DNA of 7,515 bases, from the NCBI GenBank assembly GCA_964555935.1, contig CAZKUN010000356.1:1-7515 (forward strand). Direction: 5' to 3'. This document shows, piece by piece, positions 1 to 7,400 of the stretch. Each line of letters opens with the position of its first letter. The stretch's first letter is position 1. Below the pieces are notes generated by a model, which had not been told where the DNA came from, ran no database searches, and was given only the letters and a program-made list of their open reading frames with translations. A program made the translations under genes and the position numbers. This DNA is from CAZKUN01 sp964555935. Its GTDB lineage: Bacteria > Armatimonadota > Zipacnadia > Zipacnadales > VGFC01.

Positions 1-307
1 CGAGGGATCGATCACCCGGTAACAGCGGTAACGGGTTCCGAGCAACTTCTTTCTACCAACCCACTGCAATCGGCGGAGCTAGCTCAAGTGTTAGTAAAAT
101 GAATCGCTCCCCGGGCATTGCTCGCACCAGGAACGTGGGGGCTAACATTCGTGTCCCCCGTGGAGCGTCGAGGTCCAGTCAGACGCCGGAGAATACTACA
201 GTCATCACCCAATGCAAGCCTCGATGGCGCTCGGTGACCACACGCCAGGTTCCCCCGAACTTAGGGACGATGGGTTTCCGGATACTACGGGCACCGTGAC
301 TGGTCGC
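1..307. other. Apparent non-coding stretch downstream of the operon
   Basis: I find no gene, tRNA or clear terminator here. Short reading frames on both strands lack ribosome sites and recognisable sequence. Small structural details are a tandem nine-base repeat at 17-34 (CGGTAACAG, CGGTAACGG), a perfect ten-base palindrome GAGCTAGCTC at 76-85, and a short GTTC-CCCC-GAAC inverted repeat near 250-261 without a T-run. Base composition looks less GC-rich than the genes, as expected for intergenic DNA. Confidence 0.5.
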
Positions 308-421
308 CTAACGCCTCATGCTCGACACGGAAAGGTCCTCGCCCTCCGACAGCACGTACCCATTCTCCGACGCCAGCTCGGCTCCGGGGCCCAATGCAGC
401 GGTCGCCCACGCGGCCCTCAC
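308..421 (-). CDS. Weak candidate: 37-aa ORF overlapping the lyase stop by GTGA
   Basis: A GTG at 421-419 overlaps the TGA stop of the 715-residue lyase in the same four-base way as the junction between the two large genes, and the frame stays open for 37 codons to a TAG at 310-308. The peptide begins MRAAWATAALGPGAEL and ends SVSSMRR, with a plausible, mildly acidic middle. No Shine-Dalgarno precedes the GTG, and any GAG codon followed by TGA gives GTGA by chance. It could be a short coupled gene, a remnant of a longer reading frame, or noise. I do not recognise it. Confidence 0.18.
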   Translation of the reverse strand: MRAAWATAALGPGAELASENGYVLSEGEDLSVSSMRR

Positions 422-2565
422 TCAGGGCTCAGCGTCGTCAGCACGCGCACTACCCCGCCGGAGGAGACCTCGAGTCGCACGCGGCCGTCGTCGAGCCGCT
501 CGATGCCGTCCACCCGCGCGTTTCGCGGCGCCTTGCGCCCGTTGAAGGGCACGAACAGCGCCGCGAAGCCACGGGTCGCCGTCTCGGTATCTGCCTCATA
601 GTGGAGCGTGGCCGTCGGCTCGGTGTCGTGGCTGTAGATCGGCCACATGCGCGTGTCCTCGACATGGGGTGCCCATCCCGAAGTGCCGACGTGCATCAGC
701 AGGTTAGGGCCCTTTCGGTAAACCGTCGCGGCCGTTCGACCTGCCTCGTCGAGCCGGACGTCACGCGTCGCCAGGTGGAAGTTCTCCCAGATGACCTGTC
801 CGTCCGGCAGACCATCGAACTCATCCCACAGCACCCAGTAAGCGCGATCGACGAAGAACACGTGCCGGCGGACCGTGATGACCTCGCCGGTCTCACTGAC
901 GGGAATCGCCATCTGCCCGATTGCGTAGTCCAGGTCGTCGCCGGTCTCCCAGTGCAGCACCCTTGGCTCCACCTTGTAGGGCAGGTTCGTTGCCCCAAGC
1001 GTGGGCGTACTGTGCCACCAGCTCTGGTTGTAGATATCGCGCTCGTGCGCGTAGTCGCCGACATACGGCTCGATCAGCAGCTTCCGCCCACCCGACCAGA
1101 TCTGGATCCCCAACGTATCGCGATGGTGGTGAGCCGTTCCCTGGGGGCTGACCTTGAAGAACAGCCACCGAGCCTGCGTCGACCAGTCCGACCGCATCAC
1201 GCCGAGCTGCGCGTGCGGCAGCAGCACGGACAGGTACGGCGGCGCCTTCCCCGCGCGCCCATCGGCGGCCAGATAGCGCCAGTCGTCGCGGTCGCACAGG
1301 TCGGCCGCCAGCCGCAACATCGGCCGGTAGTCCCAGTTGACGGTCACGTCGTCGTTTACGCCCGGCGTCGAACGCGTCGGCGTTGACATGCGGACGAACA
1401 CGTCGACCGTGTCCGTGATGAGCTCGACGAACTCCGGCGGAAGATCGTTCGCGACGCCGGCGGCCTCCGCCAGTCCAAGCAGTGATATGGCCCGCCGGAT
1501 GAAGTTGCAGTGATACGCGATCGACCGCTGCTCGTGGCAGTGGTCCGGCAGAAGCTCGCGACGCCACCCGCCAAGGTACTTCGGCCAGAGCTCCGCCTCC
1601 CAGGTAGCGCTCCCATTGAACTCGGGGAACAGCGCGGCCGCCATCCACTGAGCGATAGCCGTGTGATGAAGCGTGTTGTCCTTGTAGGCTCCAGCCCCGA
1701 CCGCGTGCAACTGCCGCGCGTGCGCCCACAGCCAACGCCCCATGATGGCGTGGAAGCGATCCGACAGCTCCGGCGAGTCCTTCATCATGAGGTATGTCGG
1801 AAGGGCCAGCGACAGACGGCTCGCAACGGACGTGTAGCCGGCCGGCTCGTAGTTGTCTCCCAGCGCCATTGCCACGATCTGCTTCTGGAACTCGCGTGCC
1901 CACTTCGGGTCACGCTGGTGGTAATATGCCGCCGCCAGGTCCTTGATGAACCAACCAGCGGGGTTCGCCGTCTGCACCCAGCCGTGGTCCGCCTCGCCGG
2001 CTTCCGGCGGCAGGCTGTAGTCCTGGACGACTCCCCTGAGCAACGCTTCCGCGCGGTCGGGCGTGTACCGGCCGTCGGCATCGTAGACGCCCTCCTGTTC
2101 CAGGAACAGGTAGTAGCGCAAGTCCGCGTCATCGCTGATCGATAGCAGATCCGTCTTCGTCTCCCGCACAAACTCCGCCCACGCGCTCCGCGCCGACTCG
2201 CCCCCTGCCTCGAGCTCCGCCCTTCGATCCGCCAGGGCGGGATGCGCGACGTCGAGCCACCGCGACCAGCCCGCCGGGTCATCGTCGAGCAGCATCAGCC
2301 GCCAATGCGCGATCCGCCGTTCCCAGTACGGTTGGGCGGCGGCCCAGTCGGTCTGCTCGTCAATGCGGGCTCGTGCCCACCGCAGCGGATCCGCGATGCC
2401 AAACTCGGCCAGCGCGGGCTCGTATCGCTCCAACTCCACGGCCACCGTCTGTGGATTCCACTTCAGGGCAGATGTGTCAGGTCCGTCCTGCGCATCGGCT
2501 CGGCTTGGGCCCGCGCCGAGCCAGATGCAGATCGCTGCGGCATGTGCGGATCGACCCCACTTCAC
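418..2565 (-). CDS. Secreted heparinase II/III-type polysaccharide lyase (715 aa), paralogue of the upstream gene's C-terminal half
   Basis: This is a stand-alone lyase, predicted to be exported and to cleave uronic-acid polysaccharides by beta-elimination. It starts with GTG at 2565, chosen because a GGAGG lies six bases upstream and because the next residues form a Sec signal (MKWGRS, hydrophobic core to ~residue 19, likely cleavage after ADA at 23-25). The mature part begins almost exactly where the lyase part of the neighbouring 1612-residue protein begins (SALKWNP at 32-38). Residues ~32-400 form the helical toroid, with YKDN (294-297) and HEQRSIAYH (344-352; putative Glu345, Tyr351, His352). 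Residues ~445-715 form the C-terminal beta-sandwich, with HHHRD (479-483; HxHxD) and IEPYVGDY (498-505), matching the usual metal-binding and catalytic region of heparinase II/III proteins. Over the first 80 shared residues 66 are identical to the upstream copy. All the motifs I can place are intact, so it looks functional. It overlaps the upstream gene by GTGA and is very likely co-translated with it. Substrate unknown. Confidence 0.92.
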   Translation of the reverse strand: MKWGRSAHAAAICIWLGAGPSRADAQDGPDTSALKWNPQTVAVELERYEPALAEFGIADPLRWARARIDEQTDWAAAQPYWERRIAHWRLMLLDDDPAGWSRWLDVAHPALADRRAELEAGGESARSAWAEFVRETKTDLLSISDDADLRYYLFLEQEGVYDADGRYTPDRAEALLRGVVQDYSLPPEAGEADHGWVQTANPAGWFIKDLAAAYYHQRDPKWAREFQKQIVAMALGDNYEPAGYTSVASRLSLALPTYLMMKDSPELSDRFHAIMGRWLWAHARQLHAVGAGAYKDNTLHHTAIAQWMAAALFPEFNGSATWEAELWPKYLGGWRRELLPDHCHEQRSIAYHCNFIRRAISLLGLAEAAGVANDLPPEFVELITDTVDVFVRMSTPTRSTPGVNDDVTVNWDYRPMLRLAADLCDRDDWRYLAADGRAGKAPPYLSVLLPHAQLGVMRSDWSTQARWLFFKVSPQGTAHHHRDTLGIQIWSGGRKLLIEPYVGDYAHERDIYNQSWWHSTPTLGATNLPYKVEPRVLHWETGDDLDYAIGQMAIPVSETGEVITVRRHVFFVDRAYWVLWDEFDGLPDGQVIWENFHLATRDVRLDEAGRTAATVYRKGPNLLMHVGTSGWAPHVEDTRMWPIYSHDTEPTATLHYEADTETATRGFAALFVPFNGRKAPRNARVDGIERLDDGRVRLEVSSGGVVRVLTTLSPE
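421..2481 (-). repeat. Tandem paralogous block, copy B (free-standing lyase)
   Basis: This block encodes residues ~29-715 of the 715-residue lyase. It begins at PDTSALKWNP, matching PDASALKWNP of copy A, and ends at LTTLSPE, matching LTTLDPD. The signal peptide of the free copy and the C-terminal tail of copy A (VDDSAQSGGAQ) lie outside the shared block. Nucleotide similarity is also visible by eye, for example between ~2270-2350 and ~4430-4515. Confidence 0.9.
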
Positions 2566-5500
2566 TGAGCGCCTCCACTCTGTGCGGAATCGTCCACGTC
2601 GGGATCCAGCGTTGTTAGGACGTGAGTCGCGCCGCCCACAGTTACGCGCAACCGAACGCGGCCCTCATCGAGCCGCTCGATTGCATCCGCCTGCGTGTTC
2701 CGCGGCGGCTTGCGGCCCTCGAAGGGGACGAGCAGCGCCGCGAAGCCGCGAGCCGCAACGTCCGAGTCGGCCTCGTAGTGCAACGTCGTCGTCGGCACCG
2801 TGTCCCGACTGCTCACGGGCCACATCCTGGTGTCTTCCTGTAGCATCGTCCAGCCCGGTTCGCCCACCAGCATCAGCAGGTTGGGGCCGCCGGGGAGCGC
2901 CGTCGTGACTGATCGGCCATCACCGGAGGGATCGAATTCGCGCGTGGGAAGGTGGAAGTTCTCCCACACGATCTGCCCATCTGGCAAGCCCTCGAACTCA
3001 TCCCAGAGCACCCAGAATCGGCCGTCGACAAAGAAGACGTGTCGGCGGATCGTGGCGGGCGGGCGGTCATCACCCGTCGGCACCGTTATCTCACCGACAG
3101 CGTAATCGAGTTTCGGCCCGGTCTCCCAGTGCAACACCTTCGGCTCGGGTCTCAGGGGCAACAGCGTCTCCCCAAACGTCGGCGTGCTATGCCACCAGCT
3201 CCGGTTATACACGTCGCGCTCGAAGGTGTAGTCACCCTTGTACGGCTCGACCAGCAACTGCCGGCCGTCGGCCCATATCTGAATCCCGAGCGTATCGCAA
3301 TGGTGGTGCCCGCCCTCGGGACTTACGTTGAAGAAGAGCCAGCGCGCGTTCCTCGACCATCCCGACCGCATGACCGCGAGTTGCCCGTCCGGTAATAGCG
3401 TGGACCGTTCGCGCGGCGGCTTGCCGTGCCGACCGTCGGTCGTAAGATACCGCCAGTCCGGCCGATCGTAGATGTCGGCGCCGAGTTGTAGAACATGGCG
3501 GAAGTCCGTAAGGACCTCCCAGTCATCGTTCACGCCCGGTGTTGATCGGATCGGCGTGATGACAGCGGCAAAGGCGTCCGTGGCGCGACCGACAAGCTCC
3601 CGGAAGCCCTCCGGTATGCTCTCCTGCGTCCCCAGCATCTCCGCCAGCGCCAGGACCGAAAGCCCGCGGTAGACGTAAGTGAGGTGGTAGCCGAATGCCC
3701 GGTGCTCGTGCGTGCCGTCCGGGAGCAGATCCCGCCGGTATCCGGCTTCGTAGCGCGGCCAGAACTGCTCTTCCCAGGCTTGGCTGTCGCGGAATTCGGG
3801 GAAGAACGCGACCGTCATCCACTGGGCCATCCCCGTAAGCGTCAGCATGTTGTCCTTGTAGCCGGTCTCGCCGACGGCGTGCAGTTGCCTGCCATGCGCC
3901 CACATCCACCGCCCGATGATGCTGTGGAATCGCTCCGACATAGCCGGCGAGTCCTTCATCAGGAGGTACGTCGGCAGTATGAACCTGAGGCGCGTGGCGA
4001 CGGCGGTGAATCCGGCGATCTGATACCCCATGACCATCGCCACGACTTCGTTCTGGAACTCGCGGACCCAGCGATCGTCGCGCTGGTGGTAGTAGGCCAT
4101 CGCCAGGTACTTGATGAACCACCCGGCGTCATTGGCATTCTGCACCCAGTCGTAGTCATCTCCGCCCTCGAACACGGGCAGGTGGAGCGTATGCACTTTG
4201 CCCTCGAGCAACGCTTCCGCCCGGTCGGGCACATGGGCGCCGTCCGCGTCGTAGATCCCGGCCTCTTGGGCCTCAAACAGCGCCATGCGAACGGATCGGT
4301 CGCCAACGTGTTTGAGAAGGCCGGGCTTCCCGGCGATGTGATCCGCCCACGCCCGTCTCGCGCGCTCTGCGCCGGCCTCGAACTCCGCTCGCCGCGCGGC
4401 CAGTGCAGGATGATCGAGGTTGAGCCACTGCGACCAGCCCGCCGGGTCATCGTCCAGCAGCATTAGGCGCCAATGCGCGATCTGCCGCTCCCAATAGGGC
4501 TGGGCGGCGGTCCAGTCGTCTTCCTCTGCTACGAGGGCCCGCGCCCAGCGAAGCGGGTCCTCAATCCCGAACTCCGCAAGCGCGGGCTCGTAGCGCTCAA
4601 GCTCCGCGGCGACGGTCTTCGGGTTCCACTTCAGCGCCGACGCGTCCGGTTCGGGCTCGACCACGCGCTGCAGCGTGGGGTCGTCGAACACGACGCTCAG
4701 GCCTTCCGCCTCGATAGGGTGCGCTCCCACCATCATCACGAGCGACACGGCGCGCTCGGGCACCGTGACATGAAGCACGAGCCGTTGCCAGCGCCCCGTC
4801 GGGACGCCGAACACGGTATTTGCGTAGAGACGCCGGTCCGGCCCGAACAGGTTGCCGTCGCTGTCGCGAAACGCGACGTAGAGGTTCGCCGGCCTCGCCG
4901 CGTCGCCCGCTGAATCGCCCTCGCGCTCCGCCTCCTCGCTCGCGGCGGCCCGCATCCAGACTGTCGCCAGGAACGTGTCCCCGGGTTCGGCGGGAAGCGA
5001 CTGAATCAGCGCGCCGCCTTGTCCGCTCTCAAACACCATGCCGCGCGAGCCGTCGCGGCCCGCTCCCTCGCGGGTCCCCGCCTTCGATACTGGCACGTCC
5101 GACGGCTTATCCCGGATCCAGAGCGACCACTGCTCGGGCGCGCCCTCTCCGGTCCAGTCGTCATTCGCATCCGCCGTCTGCGCGGTGCCGGTTGTCTCAA
5201 AGCCCGGGTTCTCAAGTAGGTTCTCGCCGCCGGCGGCCGCAACGATGCGCATTACGTCGCCGATCGCCGCCGGCCACGGCATGCTTGTGATGGCTTCAGT
5301 CGCCTGCGTCAACCTGTCCGCATCCCCCGCCCACCAGTCGAGGACCTCGAGAGCTGCGCTCGCCACCGTCGTGTCCATCTGCGGGAACTCGTCTATGACC
5401 AGGTAGCTCCCCATCCGGCGGATCGTCTCGCCGAGCAGGTCGTCGCGCTGCTTTGCCTCCGCCCAGAACCGTTCGCGCTCCACGATCATCTCGGCGTAGC

Positions 5501-7400
5501 GCTTGAGGCTCTCCAGTGCCTTCTCGGCCTCGCCGGCTGTCCGGACCGCGCGTGCTCTCAAGTCCTGGTTCAGGAGATACGTCTCAATCCCGAGTTGCGA
5601 GTAGATGAGCGCGTCCCGCACGATCTCAATGCGCTCTCTCACCTTGGCGTCGTCGGCCTCATCCAGCGCGCGGCTCAGCAGTGAGAGGCCCTCGGCGATC
5701 TCGTCGGGTGAGATGGCCAATACCTGTTCGTGCCGATTGCGGCTGACGGCGAGCTGGCCGGCAGTGTTCGAGAAGTCCGTTGTCCGCCCTGGCCGCGGCG
5801 TGTTCCAGGCACGCTCCAGGAGGTCGTAGTACTCGGCCACCGTCGCCGCCGCCGGGCCGAACATCTTCGTGTAGAACTCCCCGAGCAGCTCGTCGATGTC
5901 GAGCGTGGCGTCCCATTGGAGCTTCGAGAACGCCCAGATCATCGGCGCGGTGTGCGGCAGGAACGTGTGGATCTCGGTGTAGTTCGCGTCGACGCCGAGT
6001 TCGCGGTCGAACTTGATCTGCCGGTCCAGTGCGTGGGGGTAGAAGCGCGGCGCGAACGTGCCGAGCCCGTAGTACTCGTACCTGCCAAGGGGGAGTCCAA
6101 AACGGCTGGCCCATTCCCTCGTCAGGGCCTTGTCAGCCTCCTCCGCGCCCGGCGCCCACCACGTGCCGCAGTTCTGCGTGAGGAAACCGTAGGCATTGCT
6201 CTCCATCCGCGGCACGTTGACCGGTGGCTGGCGGAGCTGGCGGTAGATGAGCGCGCCGATGTAGTGGTCCGCGTGTGTCTTGGCGACTTCCCGCGCGACG
6301 GCGTTGACGAAGGCGTAGTTGCGGTCACTGAACTGGTCCTTCTCCAACGCGCCCGGCGGGTCGAGCGCGCGGCAGTTGTCGCACTGACAGAGGTTCGTCA
6401 CGTCATCCATGCCGAGCGAGAAGCTGCGCCGCCGGCCGAAGGGGTCTGCGTCGAACCAGCTCCGGATGAAGTCAGCCGTCACGCGGACGACCTCTGGGTT
6501 GCTCGTGCAGGGCCAGAAGCGGTTGTGCCTGGCCAAGGGGCCGGGCGGTGGCACGAAGCGCTCGCCGTTGATGAGGGGGTAGTACTCCGGGTGCGCTTCC
6601 CCGTATGTCTCTGCGGGAAACGCGCCCTGAAGCTGGTTGCCGAGCCGGTTGCGGATCGGCGTGCTGCGAGAACTCGCCCGGTTAAGCCAATCCCACCGGT
6701 TCCACGGCCCGCCCGTCCGCGTCTTCCAGTCCCAGTCGTCGTGTCCACTCCACATGCGCAGCGGCGTTGTCGGGACGACGACACGATCCTCGACCTCAAC
6801 GGTCAATTCGCCCGCATCGTGGCTCGGCAGGTACTCCCAAAGCTCGCCCGGCGCGAACCAGCGAACCCCCAGGTCGTGCTCGATGAACGACAGCACCGCG
6901 TAGGCGATTGCTGCGTTCGTTCGGCCGGAGAAATACACGTTGCCGTCGTGCGCGCGAATGGCGAACGCCTCCCGCTCCGCGCTCTCCGACAGGCCATCGG
7001 TGGGGGGCAGGTCCTCGGGGCGCGATCCGATGGCCCCATGTGAAGCGTGCTGGCCGAACACGCCCAGGATCAGACCCGCGCCGTCGATCCGCGCGCCGTC
7101 CATTCTGATAGGCACATCCACTCCGGACAGCCGCCGGATGTACAGCGCCAGCTCCTCAGCCGCTTTGCGCAGTTGCTCATCCCCCTCGTGATCGGACGGG
7201 CGGCCATCCTTCCTGGCAACCACTATTGTCGCCGCCGGTTCATCATCCCTCACGAGATCCACTGTCTCACACCGACCGACGACACCACCGAGACTGAGAC
7301 ACACGGCGAGCGCGTTGATGCCCATGATGCACACGGCATTCGCTCTGGATTGGGTTGCGGCCTGCATGGGTGCATCGGGCCAGGGACGCCCGTTGGGCAT
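2562..7400 (-). CDS. Secreted DUF4838 / CBM-like / heparinase II/III-type lyase fusion protein (1612 aa)
   Basis: This is a multidomain exported enzyme, probably acting on a uronic-acid polysaccharide. Residues ~18-44 hold a hydrophobic stretch (AVCIMGINALAVCLSLGG) that fits a Sec signal; the cleavage site is unclear, and the Cys at 44 is preceded by Arg, so it is not a good lipobox. Residues ~54-205 look like the GH20/GH67 N-terminal alpha/beta domain (AAEELALYIRRLSG at 80-93; AYAVLSFIEHDLGVRWFAP at 166-184). Residues ~210-550 match DUF4838, with the typical SLGMDD (328-333) followed by CQCDNC (338-343). Residues ~555-720 are helical. Residues ~726-914 begin ENLLENPGFE and resemble a CBM4/9 jelly roll. 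Residues ~918-1601 are a heparinase II/III-type lyase: a helical toroid with HEHRAFGYH (1231-1239; putative Glu1232, Tyr1238, His1239), then a beta-sandwich with HHHCD (1365-1369; HxHxD). The ATG at 7400 is the first start after an in-frame TAA at 7476-7478, but its GGGAG lies a long 13 bases away; Met12 or Met26 are alternatives. The stop overlaps the downstream gene. Domain calls are motif-based; activity and substrate are inferred. Confidence 0.9.
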   Translation of the reverse strand: MPNGRPWPDAPMQAATQSRANAVCIMGINALAVCLSLGGVVGRCETVDLVRDDEPAATIVVARKDGRPSDHEGDEQLRKAAEELALYIRRLSGVDVPIRMDGARIDGAGLILGVFGQHASHGAIGSRPEDLPPTDGLSESAEREAFAIRAHDGNVYFSGRTNAAIAYAVLSFIEHDLGVRWFAPGELWEYLPSHDAGELTVEVEDRVVVPTTPLRMWSGHDDWDWKTRTGGPWNRWDWLNRASSRSTPIRNRLGNQLQGAFPAETYGEAHPEYYPLINGERFVPPPGPLARHNRFWPCTSNPEVVRVTADFIRSWFDADPFGRRRSFSLGMDDVTNLCQCDNCRALDPPGALEKDQFSDRNYAFVNAVAREVAKTHADHYIGALIYRQLRQPPVNVPRMESNAYGFLTQNCGTWWAPGAEEADKALTREWASRFGLPLGRYEYYGLGTFAPRFYPHALDRQIKFDRELGVDANYTEIHTFLPHTAPMIWAFSKLQWDATLDIDELLGEFYTKMFGPAAATVAEYYDLLERAWNTPRPGRTTDFSNTAGQLAVSRNRHEQVLAISPDEIAEGLSLLSRALDEADDAKVRERIEIVRDALIYSQLGIETYLLNQDLRARAVRTAGEAEKALESLKRYAEMIVERERFWAEAKQRDDLLGETIRRMGSYLVIDEFPQMDTTVASAALEVLDWWAGDADRLTQATEAITSMPWPAAIGDVMRIVAAAGGENLLENPGFETTGTAQTADANDDWTGEGAPEQWSLWIRDKPSDVPVSKAGTREGAGRDGSRGMVFESGQGGALIQSLPAEPGDTFLATVWMRAAASEEAEREGDSAGDAARPANLYVAFRDSDGNLFGPDRRLYANTVFGVPTGRWQRLVLHVTVPERAVSLVMMVGAHPIEAEGLSVVFDDPTLQRVVEPEPDASALKWNPKTVAAELERYEPALAEFGIEDPLRWARALVAEEDDWTAAQPYWERQIAHWRLMLLDDDPAGWSQWLNLDHPALAARRAEFEAGAERARRAWADHIAGKPGLLKHVGDRSVRMALFEAQEAGIYDADGAHVPDRAEALLEGKVHTLHLPVFEGGDDYDWVQNANDAGWFIKYLAMAYYHQRDDRWVREFQNEVVAMVMGYQIAGFTAVATRLRFILPTYLLMKDSPAMSERFHSIIGRWMWAHGRQLHAVGETGYKDNMLTLTGMAQWMTVAFFPEFRDSQAWEEQFWPRYEAGYRRDLLPDGTHEHRAFGYHLTYVYRGLSVLALAEMLGTQESIPEGFRELVGRATDAFAAVITPIRSTPGVNDDWEVLTDFRHVLQLGADIYDRPDWRYLTTDGRHGKPPRERSTLLPDGQLAVMRSGWSRNARWLFFNVSPEGGHHHCDTLGIQIWADGRQLLVEPYKGDYTFERDVYNRSWWHSTPTFGETLLPLRPEPKVLHWETGPKLDYAVGEITVPTGDDRPPATIRRHVFFVDGRFWVLWDEFEGLPDGQIVWENFHLPTREFDPSGDGRSVTTALPGGPNLLMLVGEPGWTMLQEDTRMWPVSSRDTVPTTTLHYEADSDVAARGFAALLVPFEGRKPPRNTQADAIERLDEGRVRLRVTVGGATHVLTTLDPDVDDSAQSGGAQ
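2572..2576 (-). promoter_or_regulatory. Shine-Dalgarno GGAGG for the 715-aa lyase gene, inside the end of the upstream gene
   Basis: On the minus strand GGAGG is followed by the six-base spacer CGCTCA and then GTG. The site lies within the last codons of the 1612-residue gene, whose TGA stop shares four bases (GTGA) with the downstream start. Spacing and sequence are near ideal, so this fixes the GTG start and indicates stop-start translational coupling and one transcript for both genes. Confidence 0.85.
2598..4649 (-). repeat. Tandem paralogous block, copy A (lyase half of the fusion gene)
   Basis: This block encodes residues ~918-1601 of the fusion protein and is homologous from end to end to copy B (421-2481). 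Co-linearity is almost complete: 684 against 687 codons. The difference comes from two extra residues near Gly1125 and one just before the HHH motif in copy B. Hand-counted identity is 66/80 at the N-terminal end (921-1000) and 44/58 around the HHHCD motif (1351-1408). It is a diverged direct duplication, not a recent one. Confidence 0.9.

Noticed and set aside
53..148. 31-codon minus-strand reading frame (MLAPTFLVRAM...) with a GGGGGA upstream
   Set aside because: It is short, and the upstream G-run is a weak ribosome site. There is no supporting context; chance is the simplest explanation.
250..261. GTTC-CCCC-GAAC inverted repeat as a transcription terminator
   Set aside because: The stem is only four strong pairs and no T-run follows on either strand, so it does not support a terminator.
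99..299. 66-codon plus-strand reading frame in the downstream intergenic region
   Set aside because: There is no Shine-Dalgarno before the ATG. The composition is basic and unstructured, and nothing is recognisable.
394..1386. 330-codon plus-strand reading frame opposite the free lyase
   Set aside because: It mirrors the lyase gene on the other strand; Arg- and Val-rich composition, no ribosome site and no domain.
893..1903. 336-codon minus-strand reading frame in another frame inside the free lyase
   Set aside because: It is an out-of-frame shadow of the lyase gene, Arg- and Gly-rich, with no domain features.
421..4649. Tandem duplication as a transposon or recent assembly artefact
   Set aside because: The copies are diverged throughout (about 18-24% different at protein level in the best blocks), differ by small in-frame indels, and have no terminal inverted repeats or transposase.
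5730..7043. 437-codon plus-strand reading frame opposite the DUF4838 region
   Set aside because: It is antisense to a gene with clear domains. Its translation is rich in Arg, Val and Pro in the way high-GC antisense frames are, and no motif is recognisable.
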